Shown: piece after piece, positions 30,810 through 41,105 of the stretch | How the letters are laid out: every line of letters begins with the position of its first letter | How positions within the stretch are numbered: the stretch's first letter is position 1 | NCBI GenBank assembly: GCA_025560025.1 | Contig: CP048485.1 | Span: 2,572,501-2,636,500, forward strand | Direction: 5' to 3' | Source: Agrobacterium tumefaciens | Lineage (GTDB): Bacteria; Pseudomonadota; Alphaproteobacteria; Rhizobiales; Rhizobiaceae | DNA: 64,000 bases | The notes under the pieces: model-generated | Told to the model about the DNA's origin: nothing | Databases searched by the model: none | Seen by the model: only the letters and a program-made list of their open reading frames with translations | Made by a program: the position numbers and the translations under genes

Positions 30810-31706
30810 TTGAACTGGATCACCAATTACGTACGGCCCCGGATCAATTCCATGCTTGGCCGCCGTCCGGAGGTTCCCGAGAACCTGTGGATCAAGTGCC
30901 CGGAAACGGGCGAGATGGTCTTCCATAAGGACCTCGAGGACAACAAGTGGGTCATTCCGGCTTCCGGTTACCACATGAAGATGCCTGCAAAGGCGCGTCT
31001 CGTCGATCTGTTCGATGGCGGCGTCTATGAGGCTCTGCCGCAGCCCAAGGTGGCGCAGGATCCGCTGAAGTTCCGCGATTCCAAGAAATACACCGATCGC
31101 CTGCGCGACAGCCGGACGAAAACCGAGCAGGAGGATACCATCCTTGCCGGTGTGGGCCTGCTGAAAGGCCTGAAGATCGTTGCCGTCGTGCATGAATTCC
31201 AGTTCATGGGCGGTTCTCTCGGCATCGCGGCAGGCGAAGCCATCGTCAAGGCATTTGAGCGCGCCATTTCCGAGCGTTGCCCACTCGTGATGTTCCCGGC
31301 CTCCGGCGGCGCCCGCATGCAGGAAGGCATTCTGTCATTGATGCAGCTGCCGCGCACCACTGTTGCGGTGAACATGCTCAAAGAAGCGGGAATGCCTTAC
31401 ATCGTGGTTCTGACGAACCCGACGACGGGTGGTGTCACTGCCTCTTATGCCATGCTGGGTGACGTGCATATCGCCGAGCCAGGTGCCGAAATCTGCTTCG
31501 CCGGCAAGCGCGTGATCGAGCAGACCATCCGTGAAAAGCTGCCGGAAGGTTTTCAGACCTCGGAATACCTGCTGGAACACGGCATGGTCGACATGGTGAT
31601 CGATCGCCGCGAAATTCCCGATACGCTCGCCAGCCTTCTCAAGATCATGACGAAGGCGCCTGCGGCGGAAGCAAACGCGGTCGTTCCGCTTGCGGCTTCG
31701 GCCTGA
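30810..31706 (+). CDS. accD: acetyl-CoA carboxylase carboxyltransferase beta subunit
   Basis: 298 aa. With AccA it transfers carboxyl from biotin to acetyl-CoA, the first step of fatty-acid synthesis. The crotonase-like core is complete ([44 protein letters not shown]). Odd point: the N-terminal zinc ribbon of E. coli AccD (CxxC...CxxC) is degenerate here. Only Cys30 (WIKCPET) remains, and the other three positions read Thr, Ile and Ser. The start is TTG with AGGAG 7 nt upstream. It is in the trp operon, 27 bp after trpA. Confidence 0.95.
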   Translation: MNWITNYVRPRINSMLGRRPEVPENLWIKCPETGEMVFHKDLEDNKWVIPASGYHMKMPAKARLVDLFDGGVYEALPQPKVAQDPLKFRDSKKYTDRLRDSRTKTEQEDTILAGVGLLKGLKIVAVVHEFQFMGGSLGIAAGEAIVKAFERAISERCPLVMFPASGGARMQEGILSLMQLPRTTVAVNMLKEAGMPYIVVLTNPTTGGVTASYAMLGDVHIAEPGAEICFAGKRVIEQTIREKLPEGFQTSEYLLEHGMVDMVIDRREIPDTLASLLKIMTKAPAAEANAVVPLAASA

Positions 31707-31718
31707 TAAAAATATCTC

Positions 31719-31748
31719 CCCCCGAAGGCGACAAATCGTTTTCGGGGG
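31719..31748. other. hairpin between accD and folC
   Basis: 8-bp arms CCCCCGAA (31719-31726) and TTCGGGGG (31741-31748) with a 14-nt loop and no T run. It could damp read-through or protect the accD mRNA end. Confidence 0.4.
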
Positions 31749-31827
31749 ATGTTATACGTTGCATGATTTCATCTCGAATGCGGCGGACAAAATGGCCAAG
31801 ACAACGCCTGAAAGGCGGACAGAAGAC

Positions 31828-33171
31828 ATGACGAAGCCCGCAATCGGCGAGGCCGAAAAGATCATCGAAGAGCTGATGCAGCTTCACCCCAAGGGCTTTG
31901 ATCTTTCTCTGGATAGAATTTCCCGTCTTCTCGAAAAACTCGGCAATCCCCACAAAAGGCTGCCGCCGGTCATTCATGTCGCAGGCACCAACGGTAAGGG
32001 TTCGGTTACGGCCTTCTGCCGCGCATTGCTGGAAGCCGCAGGCCTTTCCGTCCACGTTCACACCTCCCCGCATCTCGTCAACTGGCATGAACGCTATCGC
32101 ATCGGCGTTTCCGGCGAAAAAGGCCGTTATGTCAACGATGCCGTCTTTGCGGACGCGTTGCGCCGCATCGAAGCCGCCAATGGCGGCCAGATGATAACGG
32201 TTTTCGAAATCCTGACGGCTGCCATGTTCGTGCTCTTTGCGGAGCAGCCAGCCGATGCGGCCGTTGTCGAGGTCGGCCTGGGTGGTCGCTTCGATGCAAC
32301 GAATGTGATCAATAATCCCGCCGTGTCCGTTATCATGCCGATCTCGCTGGATCATCAGGCCTATCTCGGTGACCGTGTGGAACTGATTGCTGCCGAAAAG
32401 GCCGGCATCATGAAGTCGGGTTCTCCCGTCGTCATTGGCCACCAGGAATACGACGCGGCGCTGGAAACGCTTGTCGCCACGGCGGAGCGGCTCGGTTGCC
32501 CGGTCTCGGTCTACGGGCAGGATTTTTCCGCCCATGAAGAATTCGGCCGCATGGTCTATCAGGATGAGTTCGGCCTGACCGATGCGCCGATGCCGCGGCT
32601 TCCCGGCCGCCACCAGCTTGCCAATGCCGCCGCCGCGATCCGTGCCGTCAAGGCTGCCGGTTTTGAAGTGACGGAACGGATGATCGAAAAGGCCATGACC
32701 TCGGTGGAATGGCCCGGCCGTCTTCAGCGCGTCCTGACCGGGAAGATCGCCGAATTGGCCCCGAAGGATGCGGAAATCTGGATTGATGGCGGCCACAACC
32801 CGGGCGCCGGCGAAGTCATTGCCGAAGCCATGGCAGGGTTCGAAGACAAGACGTCACGCCCGCTCTTCATCATTGCGGGCATGATCAACACCAAGGATCC
32901 AGTGGGCTATTTCAAGGCTTTCGCCGATATCGCCGAATATGTCTTCACAGTGCCGATCGGCGGCACCGATGCGGCGATCGATCCGGTCGTGCTCGCCCAC
33001 GCCGCCTTCGATGCGGGCCTTGTGGCCGCGCCTACATCGTCCCTTACCGAAGCGCTGGATGAACTGTCACGCCGCTTCGATCCCGAAGGGCCGGCACCAC
33101 GCATTCTGATCGGCGGTTCGCTTTATCTTGCCGGAAATGCGCTTGCCCTGAACGGCACGGTTCCCCAATAA
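31828..33171 (+). CDS. folC: folylpolyglutamate synthase/dihydrofolate synthase
   Basis: 447 aa from the ATG at 31828. Mur-ligase fold. The P-loop GTNGKGS is at 53-59, and HTSPHLVNWHERYRI and EVGLGGRFDATN follow. ISLDHQAYLG is the Mur-type metal/ATP segment, and DGGHNPGAGE lies in the C-terminal domain. It attaches glutamates to folates and may also make dihydrofolate. An ATG at 31792 is possible; neither start has a strong ribosome site. Downstream of accD by 121 bp, as in many bacteria where accD-folC are linked. Confidence 0.92.
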   Translation: MTKPAIGEAEKIIEELMQLHPKGFDLSLDRISRLLEKLGNPHKRLPPVIHVAGTNGKGSVTAFCRALLEAAGLSVHVHTSPHLVNWHERYRIGVSGEKGRYVNDAVFADALRRIEAANGGQMITVFEILTAAMFVLFAEQPADAAVVEVGLGGRFDATNVINNPAVSVIMPISLDHQAYLGDRVELIAAEKAGIMKSGSPVVIGHQEYDAALETLVATAERLGCPVSVYGQDFSAHEEFGRMVYQDEFGLTDAPMPRLPGRHQLANAAAAIRAVKAAGFEVTERMIEKAMTSVEWPGRLQRVLTGKIAELAPKDAEIWIDGGHNPGAGEVIAEAMAGFEDKTSRPLFIIAGMINTKDPVGYFKAFADIAEYVFTVPIGGTDAAIDPVVLAHAAFDAGLVAAPTSSLTEALDELSRRFDPEGPAPRILIGGSLYLAGNALALNGTVPQ

Positions 33172-33201
33172 AAAAGCCCGGCAAATATGCCGGGCTTTTT
33201 T
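33171..33201. terminator. bidirectional terminator between folC and trxA
   Basis: A 12-bp stem (33171-33182 with 33189-33200; seven GC-rich pairs plus A-T pairs), 6-nt loop, A tract and T tract on either side, between convergent genes. Confidence 0.92.
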
Positions 33202-33218
33202 CATTCCATAGAAATTGC

Positions 33219-33539
33219 TTATGCGGCGCCGGAAATCCAGGCGGAAAGCGCTGTCTTGGGAGCAGCACCAACCTTGATATCGGCCACTTCGCCGCCCTTG
33301 AACATGGCGAGCGTCGGGATCGAGCGAACGCCGAATTTGGCGGCCAGTTCCGGGTTCTCGTCGATGTTGAGCTTTGCAACCTTGACCTTGCCGGCAAGCT
33401 CCGAAGAAATTTCTTCAAGGCTCGGGGCGATCATCTTGCAAGGGCCACACCATTCGGCCCAGAAATCCACCACAACGGGTTCGGCGGATTCGAGGACTTC
33501 GGACTGGAAGTTGGCGGCATCGACTTTTACGGTAGCCAT
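33219..33539 (-). CDS. trxA: thioredoxin 1
   Basis: 106 aa. The redox motif WCGPC (Cys31, Cys34) and the cis-proline loop SIPT are standard, with VVVDFWAEW before the active site. No signal peptide, so it is the cytoplasmic disulfide reductase. It lies 76 bp downstream of addA on the same strand and ends at a strong terminator shared with folC. Confidence 0.95.
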   Translation of the reverse strand: MATVKVDAANFQSEVLESAEPVVVDFWAEWCGPCKMIAPSLEEISSELAGKVKVAKLNIDENPELAAKFGVRSIPTLAMFKGGEVADIKVGAAPKTALSAWISGAA

Positions 33540-33615
33540 ATCTGGCTCTCCTTTCAGCTAAACTTTTCCGCTATGATGTGATGCGGGCGCGGCGAAATTT
33601 CAATGCCCCGGTATC

Positions 33616-36600
33616 TCACTTTGTCTTTATTGCGGCAAGGGCCTGCTTCATGGCATCGTCATCAACCGTCACAAAAGCAGCATTTTCCGTGTAGATCAAC
33701 GCGCAGACAAATTCCTTGCCGGGATAAAGCGGTGCGAGGATTTCGCGATAAATGGCAAGCTGCGCTGTGTGGGAAAAGGGTATTTCGCGCGCCTCGCGCG
33801 GCGGCACGCGGTTGGTCTTGTAATCGACCAGAATGACCCGGTCGCCATCCACCGCCAGACGGTCGATACGGCCGGAAACGGCATAATGTTGCCTGCCGAT
33901 CGTCATGGTTCCCATGATGGAAACTTCAGCGCGACTATTCGGCGAAAATGCCGGTTGCACCGCCGGTTCGGACATGACCCGCAAAACAGCCCGTATCAGG
34001 TGCTCGCGCTCCTTGGCCGGCCAGAAACGGGCCGCGCGTTCCGCATAACGGCGGGCCGCTTCTTCCCGTTCATTCTCGGCAAAATCGGGAAGGGCCTGCA
34101 GCATGCGATGCACAAGCCGGCCGCGTTGCAGCGCCAGCGAGGAGACATCGGCCTTTTCGCCGAACAGCGGCGAACGCACGGCAAGGTCGTCGGCACCATC
34201 ATCGATGATGGTGCCCGCACCGGAAGGGCTGAGCGGCCTCGGCAATGGAGGCAGGGCAGGCAAGGGAGCAAGAAGTCCCGCCGGAAGAGCGTATTCTTCT
34301 TGCCCTTGCGGTTCCGGCACTCTTTGCGGGGCAGATGCCGGGCGAGCCTCGGATTTGCGCCAGACAAGCCCCTGCCATTCCTCGCCGTCCGCCATGAACT
34401 GTTGCGGCTGGCAATGATCCTGATTGTCAGCCAGCGCCGCCTTCACGATGGCATGCCAGCATTCTGGATTTTCTTTCTGTCCTCGATAACCGCAAACGAC
34501 CAGATGATCGGCGGCACGCGTCATCGCTACATAAAGCAGCCGGCGATATTCGTCTTCGGCGGCCGTCTTCAGGCGGTCCTCGTCGGCGCGGATGAGATGG
34601 TTGGAAAAACCGCTGCCGGGCAGCCAGACGGGGAAGGCGTCCCCATCCGCTTCGACAAAGCGTAGTTTCGGCACATGGCTGTGGTTGAAGGCTTTCGAAC
34701 CGCCATCGACGACAAAAACCACCGGCGCTTCAAGGCCCTTGGAAGCATGCACGGTCATGATGCGTACTTCGCCGCGATCCTTGTCCTGCTCGCGCTTCAC
34801 TTCCGGCGAATCCGTTTCCAGAACGGAGAGGAAAGCCTGCAGGCCGGGCAAACCGGTTCTTTCATGATCGAGTGCAAAGGACAGGAACTCGTCCAGAACG
34901 TCGCTCGCCTCGTTGCCGAGCCGGCCGAGAAACTTCTTGCGCCCGTCGTGCAGCGTCAGAACCGCGGCGAAGAAGTCATGAACCGTCGCCGCTTTTGAAA
35001 GCGCGATGAAGTGTTCCAGCTTGTTGACGACGACGGAGAAGCGGTTGTTTTCCTCCTGAGAAAGCGTTTGCAGTCTTTGCCACACGCTCTCCTTCTCGGA
35101 TCGCGTGGCGGCGATGTCGAACACGTCGTCTTCGGAAAGATTGAAAAGCGGGCTCTTCAACAGCGCAGCGAGGGAAAGATCGTCCTCGGGCAACACGACA
35201 AAACCACCAAGCGCCAGAAGATCCTGCACGGCGATATGGTCGGTCAGGCGGAGACGGTCGGCACCGGCAACGGGAATGTTCTTGCGTCGTTTCAGCTCAC
35301 GGGTCAGTGCGTTGACGAAGGCGTGCCGCTTTCTGACCAGCACCAGAATATCGCCCGGCTCGACGGCGCGTTCAACGCCTTTCTCAATGATGGTCTGGTT
35401 CCCGATCATCCCCGCGATGCGCGCCGCGATCCGACGGGCGACGATGGTCGCCGGCGCGCTTTCTCTCAACGCATCGAAGGGTGCAGTCCAGTCATCCTCA
35501 TCCTCGGCGGTTTCCGGCGCCACCATATCCCAGACTTCCACGGTACCGGGATGGCCGGCGCGGTTGGAACGGTGTTCGACAGGCTCGTTATCGGCGCTGA
35601 GGCCGCTGGCATTTTTGGGGTCGGAGAAGACCTGATCGACGGCGGCCAGCACATCCTCCGTGGAACGGAAGGACAGTGGCAGACGGATGCGGTGAAACGC
35701 CTGCTCCACCGAATCGACGCGCCTTTTCGTCTCGTCGCGTTCCTGGGAGAACCGTTCCGGCCGGGCACCCTGAAACGAATAGATCGACTGCTTTTCGTCG
35801 CCGACGGCAAAAAGCGTGCGCCGGCCCATGCGGGCGCTCTCGCCGGAAAAGAAATCCGCAGCCAGCGACTGGATGATCGACCATTGCACCGGGCTGGTAT
35901 CCTGCGCCTCATCCACGAGAATATGGTCGATACCCTGATCGAGCTTGTAGTGCACCCAGGCGCCTGCCGTATCGCGGTTGAGGAGGTTGGCGGCGCGTTC
36001 GATCAGATCTTCGAAATCGAGCTGGCTTCGCTGCTTTTTCAAATCCTCGAAATCGCCGATTAACCGCTCGGCCAGAACAAGGGCGCATTTTGTCGCCGCC
36101 AGCATCCGCACCAGACGATAGCGGTTGCGGCAGGCGACGACATGGTCCCGCGCCAGCGTCAGCGCGTCGAGGAGATCAGGTGCCGATTTCTGCATGCCTT
36201 TGTTGATGACATAGGCATCGGATTTTTTTTCACCCTTGGCCGTCAACAGCGCGGCCTCGATGAACTCCATGCGCCGCACGGGATCCGCCTGCCGTTTCGC
36301 TTCCCTGAGCGCATAGGCGACATCGATGACGCGCGATCCGCCCACTTCATCGGCAAGCGTCAGATAGGTATCGAGAGGAAGCCCCGAGAGACCGGGCAGG
36401 GGCCAAAAGGCCGCGGCTGCTGTTTCCTCGGTTTCGTCCCGTTCGATCTGCATTGCCTGCCGCAATCGCGCATCGATGTTACCGAACTGGCTTGCTTCAA
36501 GCAGAAAGGTTCGAAGGGCGCTACGATTGGCGATGATGGCGGAGAGCAGCGATTCCAGCCCGCTTTCATCTGCAAGATCAAGCACATAGGCGAGCGATTG

Positions 36601-37170
36601 GGCGAGTTCCGTGTCGCCCTCTGTCGAAACTGCCGTCAGAAGAGAGCGGCGTGCCTCAGCCAGCAGGGTGGTTGCAGCGCGGTCATCGAGAACGGAGAAG
36701 TGGCCGGCGACATTGGCTTCCAGCGGAAACTGATGCAGCAGCGCCTCGCAGAAAGCGTGGATCGTCTGGATTTTCAGCCCGCCCGGCGTTTCCAGCGCCT
36801 TGGCGAACAGCCGGCGCGCTTCGGCAAGCTTGAGCCGATCCGGTGCCTTTCCTTCGATGGCGGCGATGCGGTCCTTGAGATCGTTATCCGGCAATGTCGC
36901 CCATTCCGCCAGACGGTCGAAGACGCGGCTCGACATTTCGGATGCGGCAGCCTTGGTATAGGTGAGGCACAGGATCGCAGAGGGTCGGCATCCTGCCAGA
37001 AGCAGGCGGATGACGCGCTGGGTCAGAACATGGGTCTTGCCGGAGCCGGCATTGGCGGAAACCCAGGCGGAACTGGCCGGATCGGAGGCGAGCCGCTGCC
37101 GGTCGCTTGTCCAGTCAATCCAGCTTTGAGGCGTGTCCGTGGCAGGCCCGTGATCGATAGGATCAATCAT
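33616..37170 (-). CDS. addA: AddA helicase-nuclease subunit
   Basis: 1184 aa UvrD-like helicase fused to a RecB-type nuclease; with AddB it resects double-strand breaks for RecA. Walker A is ANAGSGKT (39-46). Other helicase motifs are HILVDEAQDTSPVQW, AVGDEKQSIYSFQGARP, LPLSFRS, IMTVHASKGLEAP and LLYVAMTRAADHL. The C-terminal nuclease core is VILVDYKTNR. The ATG at 37170 is chosen because GGGAG lies 9 nt before it; the ATG at 37179 has no spacing. It overlaps addB by 8 bp. Confidence 0.95.
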   Translation of the reverse strand: MIDPIDHGPATDTPQSWIDWTSDRQRLASDPASSAWVSANAGSGKTHVLTQRVIRLLLAGCRPSAILCLTYTKAAASEMSSRVFDRLAEWATLPDNDLKDRIAAIEGKAPDRLKLAEARRLFAKALETPGGLKIQTIHAFCEALLHQFPLEANVAGHFSVLDDRAATTLLAEARRSLLTAVSTEGDTELAQSLAYVLDLADESGLESLLSAIIANRSALRTFLLEASQFGNIDARLRQAMQIERDETEETAAAAFWPLPGLSGLPLDTYLTLADEVGGSRVIDVAYALREAKRQADPVRRMEFIEAALLTAKGEKKSDAYVINKGMQKSAPDLLDALTLARDHVVACRNRYRLVRMLAATKCALVLAERLIGDFEDLKKQRSQLDFEDLIERAANLLNRDTAGAWVHYKLDQGIDHILVDEAQDTSPVQWSIIQSLAADFFSGESARMGRRTLFAVGDEKQSIYSFQGARPERFSQERDETKRRVDSVEQAFHRIRLPLSFRSTEDVLAAVDQVFSDPKNASGLSADNEPVEHRSNRAGHPGTVEVWDMVAPETAEDEDDWTAPFDALRESAPATIVARRIAARIAGMIGNQTIIEKGVERAVEPGDILVLVRKRHAFVNALTRELKRRKNIPVAGADRLRLTDHIAVQDLLALGGFVVLPEDDLSLAALLKSPLFNLSEDDVFDIAATRSEKESVWQRLQTLSQEENNRFSVVVNKLEHFIALSKAATVHDFFAAVLTLHDGRKKFLGRLGNEASDVLDEFLSFALDHERTGLPGLQAFLSVLETDSPEVKREQDKDRGEVRIMTVHASKGLEAPVVFVVDGGSKAFNHSHVPKLRFVEADGDAFPVWLPGSGFSNHLIRADEDRLKTAAEDEYRRLLYVAMTRAADHLVVCGYRGQKENPECWHAIVKAALADNQDHCQPQQFMADGEEWQGLVWRKSEARPASAPQRVPEPQGQEEYALPAGLLAPLPALPPLPRPLSPSGAGTIIDDGADDLAVRSPLFGEKADVSSLALQRGRLVHRMLQALPDFAENEREEAARRYAERAARFWPAKEREHLIRAVLRVMSEPAVQPAFSPNSRAEVSIMGTMTIGRQHYAVSGRIDRLAVDGDRVILVDYKTNRVPPREAREIPFSHTAQLAIYREILAPLYPGKEFVCALIYTENAAFVTVDDDAMKQALAAIKTK

Positions 37171-40100
37171 CGTCGCCATCTCCCGGTTCCGCTGTCGACC
37201 ATTCCGAAACGCGGGCGAGGTGGTCATATTCCCCGCCATAGGACTGTTGCTCCTCCGGTACCAGCCGCGAGGCAAAACCATTCTCGCCCTCGCGTAGCGA
37301 ACGCACGAATTTGGCCAGCTGGTCGATGGATTCGGTCGCCAGTTCGATTGCCGATTTCGGTGCTTTCTTGCCGCCCCGGCTGGAATGCTCGTTATTCACC
37401 TGGTCGGCAAAAAAACGCTCCCCGGGACGCAGGCGAACATAGATCAGGTTTTCCGGCGTTTGCGAACCGGCCTCGCGGAAGGCGCCACGCATCAGTGCTG
37501 CCGCTTCCAGCGCAAGCTGCGGGTCGAGCAGCGCGCGTGCCTGATTGACCGAAGGCGCAAGTCCCGTTTTGTAGTCGATAATATCCGCCTGACCACCGGT
37601 CTTGATGTCGATGCGGTCGGCAATGCCGGTCAGTCTTATACCCGCCTCGGGGATTTCCTGTCCGGCACGCGCTTCGAAAAAGCTGTGGCGGATGGACGGA
37701 TAACGTTCCTTCTCCCAGTCGATGAAGGCGCGGGCCACGGCCTCGAAACGCGGCCGCCAGATGACGTCGATATGCAGGGGAAGGTCCTGCGCATCGAAAC
37801 TGTCATCCAGAATGCGCTGCATGGCTTCAAGCGAGGCCGGCGTGCCGGGAATATGGCCCTCGCGGGAATAGCGCTCGATGATCGCATGGTAGAGCGTGCC
37901 ACGGTCAGCGGCGTTGGGATCGCGGTTGAACGGATGGAGAGGATCGAGCCGCAGGATACGCCGCGCATAAATTGCGTAAGGGTCGCGGCGCAGCCTGCCC
38001 ACCTCGCTGAAGGAATAGCTTTTCGGCTGCAACTCGGCCGGCGGTTTCGGGGCGGGGCGCTTTGCCGCTTCCTGGTCGATGCTGGCATCCATCAGGGCCG
38101 CCCAATGGCGATAGGTCTCCCCGCGCTTCTTTAGCTGGCTGGCAAAATCCTCGCCGCCCAGCGCCAGAAGCCGTTGCAGCCAGCGAGAGGCGACGGCAGG
38201 TGTGGAACCCTGCCGCAGCGCGCGCGTGTAAAAAATCTGTCGGGTGCCGTTCGCCATCTCGAAATCATGCGCCAGCTGGCCGATGCGTCGTTCCGGCGGC
38301 TCCAGCCCGATGGCTGTCTTCATGTTGCGGGATAGAAACGGATTATTTGCCGTCTGGCCCGGCCAGAGCCCTTCGTTCAGGCCGCCGATGACGATGGTAT
38401 CGACACTCTGCAATCTTGCTTCAAGTGCGCCAAAAATGAAAATGCGTGGATGGCGCATGGATCGCGGCTTGATGGATTCTCCCGCCACGAGTGCCGCAAA
38501 TATATCGACCCATTGCGGTCCGTCGGCATCGAGAACGTCGCCGCTTTCCATCAATTCCCCAAACAGGCTGGAAAGTTTGTCGCCGGCCTCGCCGGACCAG
38601 AGCGCGGCAAGATCGTTGTTGTCATCCGCGCAGATGGCTTCGATCACGCGGCCCGTCCGCGCCGCCCAATCGGAAAGCGGCAATTTATCCGTGAAGGACC
38701 GGCCTGACCGGTCGCGGCGGACGAATGTAGCGCCGAGCGGGTCGATCGAAAGAGTGATCCTGCGCGCCAGATCGCGCGCGGCATCCACGCTTCCCTCAGG
38801 CAGTGCAAGCCGCCATGCGGGTGGGTGCCGGTCATCGCGCTGTGCGGCCAGTTGCGCATCGACAACCGCTTCCAGATTGCCGATTTCGGTTTCGACGCGA
38901 CCTCCCCTGAGTGCGATCAACTCCAGCGCTTTCGACGCTTTCGTAAATGCCGCCTCTGAAAGCCCGAAGCGGCTGAGCGGATGTTTCAGGAGGGAAATGA
39001 CCGGTACCGGATCTCCAGGTCTGAGGATCGCTTCCAGCACCAATTGCGTCAGTCCCGCCTGTGGCGTGGCGGATAGTGGCGTGCCGGCCGAATCGTCCGC
39101 TTCAATGCCGAATCTCTGCAACTCGGTCGCCACGCGCCGCGCCAGTCCGCGATCAGGCGTTATCAGCGCTGCCTGAGAGGGGCGGCCAGCGCCCGGTGTT
39201 TCAAGCGCCAGTCTGAGCGCTACAGAGATTGCGGTTGCTTCTTCGCGTTCGTTCGCAGCCTCTATCAGGGTTGCTGCTGCGAAGGCATCGTCAAAAAAGC
39301 CGGGTTGCCTGTCCTCGCGCCAGCGGTTCCAGTCACTTGTGGATTTGGCCGGTGCGAGCGCGGCCGAAAACACCGCCGCGCGCCTTTCGAGATCACTGTC
39401 GATGGCTCCGATCTGAATGACGTCGTCACGCAGGATGCCGAGCTTCTGCAATAGCATGTAGAGCCCATATTGCGAGTGGGTGCGGCTCGAAGGATCGGTG
39501 GGGTCCTCGGCAATCGCTTCCCATTGTTCCTCCGGCATCGAAAGATCGAGACCGGGAAGCACGACGACGCCCTGGGGCAGGGAGGCGACGGAGGCGATGA
39601 GGTCTGCCGCGGCCGGAATGGAACCCGTGGAGCCAGCAACGATGATCGGTCCGGTATCCGGCAAATTGGCAAGCCGGTTCGCTTCCGCCCTCAATATGCC
39701 GTTGCGATGCCGGCCTGCGGAAGAACGGTTGAGTTCGGCAAGGCGCGCTGGCCAGAAAATACTGGCGATCTTCAGGAAATCCGCGGTCAGCTGCCACCAT
39801 TGGGCGTGATCACCGGTATCGAGATGCTGAAGAGCCTCCCATTCCTTTTCTTCCGTATCCATCGCATCGATCACTTCGCCAAGCGCGCGCGCCAGCCATA
39901 TGGCGTCGGCGGGGCTGGCAGGGGCAACGAGCGGCGAATCGGAATGGATCGCCCGGATGGCATCCGGCAGGCTGTTACGCCATGCCAGAATGAGGCGCGC
40001 CAGCTCGATGAGCCGGCCGGTGCCGGAAATAGGCGGCGCCAGATCCATGATTTCAGGATTTTCGATCTCGAAAAAGCCGCTGTCGTCATCCGTTTCGCCG

Positions 40101-40348
40101 AGCGGCCGGATCAGCGGCAGAATGGCGGATCGGCCACCCAGGAGATCGACGAATTCGGAGCGCAGCACGCGGGCGGAGCGCCGCGTCGGCACATAGATGG
40201 TTACCTTGGCGAGTGAAAGCGGATCGGCCGGATCGTATTTATAGCCTGATGTCAGTGTCCCGTCACACAGCGTTTCCGCGAGCGTTTTGAGGAACGGTGT
40301 TCCCGCAGCGATCGTCAGGACGCGCTTTTCATGGTGGGAGAGCGTCAT
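37163..40348 (-). CDS. addB: AddB subunit of the double-strand break repair complex
   Basis: 1061 aa. An inactive-helicase-like N-terminal region is followed by a PD-(D/E)XK nuclease near the C-terminus (GIADRIDIKTG...ADIIDYKTG). The four cysteines that hold the Fe-S cluster in Firmicutes AddB are not apparent; only two cysteines are easily seen. The rhizobial-type AddB is assigned from length, the nuclease motif and its position directly before addA. It overlaps murU by 4 bp and addA by 8 bp, so the subunits are coupled for stoichiometric synthesis. Confidence 0.93.
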   Translation of the reverse strand: MTLSHHEKRVLTIAAGTPFLKTLAETLCDGTLTSGYKYDPADPLSLAKVTIYVPTRRSARVLRSEFVDLLGGRSAILPLIRPLGETDDDSGFFEIENPEIMDLAPPISGTGRLIELARLILAWRNSLPDAIRAIHSDSPLVAPASPADAIWLARALGEVIDAMDTEEKEWEALQHLDTGDHAQWWQLTADFLKIASIFWPARLAELNRSSAGRHRNGILRAEANRLANLPDTGPIIVAGSTGSIPAAADLIASVASLPQGVVVLPGLDLSMPEEQWEAIAEDPTDPSSRTHSQYGLYMLLQKLGILRDDVIQIGAIDSDLERRAAVFSAALAPAKSTSDWNRWREDRQPGFFDDAFAAATLIEAANEREEATAISVALRLALETPGAGRPSQAALITPDRGLARRVATELQRFGIEADDSAGTPLSATPQAGLTQLVLEAILRPGDPVPVISLLKHPLSRFGLSEAAFTKASKALELIALRGGRVETEIGNLEAVVDAQLAAQRDDRHPPAWRLALPEGSVDAARDLARRITLSIDPLGATFVRRDRSGRSFTDKLPLSDWAARTGRVIEAICADDNNDLAALWSGEAGDKLSSLFGELMESGDVLDADGPQWVDIFAALVAGESIKPRSMRHPRIFIFGALEARLQSVDTIVIGGLNEGLWPGQTANNPFLSRNMKTAIGLEPPERRIGQLAHDFEMANGTRQIFYTRALRQGSTPAVASRWLQRLLALGGEDFASQLKKRGETYRHWAALMDASIDQEAAKRPAPKPPAELQPKSYSFSEVGRLRRDPYAIYARRILRLDPLHPFNRDPNAADRGTLYHAIIERYSREGHIPGTPASLEAMQRILDDSFDAQDLPLHIDVIWRPRFEAVARAFIDWEKERYPSIRHSFFEARAGQEIPEAGIRLTGIADRIDIKTGGQADIIDYKTGLAPSVNQARALLDPQLALEAAALMRGAFREAGSQTPENLIYVRLRPGERFFADQVNNEHSSRGGKKAPKSAIELATESIDQLAKFVRSLREGENGFASRLVPEEQQSYGGEYDHLARVSEWSTAEPGDGDDD

Positions 40349-41082
40349 GCAGAGCGTTTTTCCCTGAATTGCCGGATGATGTCTTCGGCATCGTCAATCG
40401 CATCAGGCGTGCCGACGGTGATCCAGTGGCCATCCAATGAAAGTCCGAAAAGCCGGTCTTTTTCGATGGCACGGTCGAAATAGATATTGAGGTTGAAGGC
40501 GTCCGCCGGTGCATCATCGAGCAGACGCGAATCCATGGCGATGGCGCCGGCATAAACCACGGGGTTCGGGTCACCGTCGCGATATCGCGCCAACGTCGCG
40601 TCACTGGAGAGATTGAAATCCCTCTTGCCGTTATGTCCGGTGGTGCGGTCCATGTCGACGCAGAGCAGGGCCATATCCATGCGTGCGGGATTGAAAAAAT
40701 GCCCGAGCTTGCGCAGATTGCTGACGGCGTTCCGCTGTTCACCAATCCAGAAAAGATCGGCGTTCATGACTAAAACTGGACCGGGCTCCAGGAGCTTGAG
40801 ACCCTTGGCAAGTCCGCCACCGGAATTCATCAGCTGCGAGCGCTCGTCGGAAATAAGGATTTCGGCGTCGGTGCGGTTTTCGAGATGGGCAATCATCAGT
40901 TCGGCGTGGTGATGCACGTTGACGACGATCCTTTCCGCCCCGGCTTCGACAAGGGCGTCGAGCGCGTAGTCGATCATCGGCTTGCCGGCAATCTTGACGA
41001 GCGGCTTCGGAATTGTATCCGTAATCGGGCGCATCCGCGTGCCGAGCCCTGCGGCCAACACCATCGCATTCTTGATCGTCAT
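40345..41082 (-). CDS. murU: nucleotidyltransferase, probable MurNAc-1-phosphate uridylyltransferase
   Basis: 245 aa. N-terminal NTP-transferase motif LAAGLGTRMRPIT with the PKPLV lysine, then MNADLFW with the metal aspartate. ITVGTPDAIDDA is the C-terminal end typical of sugar-1-phosphate nucleotidyltransferases. In Pseudomonas, MurU makes UDP-MurNAc from recycled MurNAc-1-P after AmgK phosphorylation. Here an AmgK-like kinase domain is encoded directly upstream, which favours this role, though a mannose-1-P-type substrate cannot be ruled out. Start ATG at 41082; no strong ribosome site, and the earlier frame starts are less likely. Confidence 0.78.
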   Translation of the reverse strand: MTIKNAMVLAAGLGTRMRPITDTIPKPLVKIAGKPMIDYALDALVEAGAERIVVNVHHHAELMIAHLENRTDAEILISDERSQLMNSGGGLAKGLKLLEPGPVLVMNADLFWIGEQRNAVSNLRKLGHFFNPARMDMALLCVDMDRTTGHNGKRDFNLSSDATLARYRDGDPNPVVYAGAIAMDSRLLDDAPADAFNLNIYFDRAIEKDRLFGLSLDGHWITVGTPDAIDDAEDIIRQFREKRSA

Positions 41083-41105
41083 CGTGGTCAACCGTTTTTC
41101 AGTCT

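Noticed and set aside
36142..37548. 468-aa open frame antisense to addA/addB
   Set aside because: Shadow of two well-supported coding regions; no motif.
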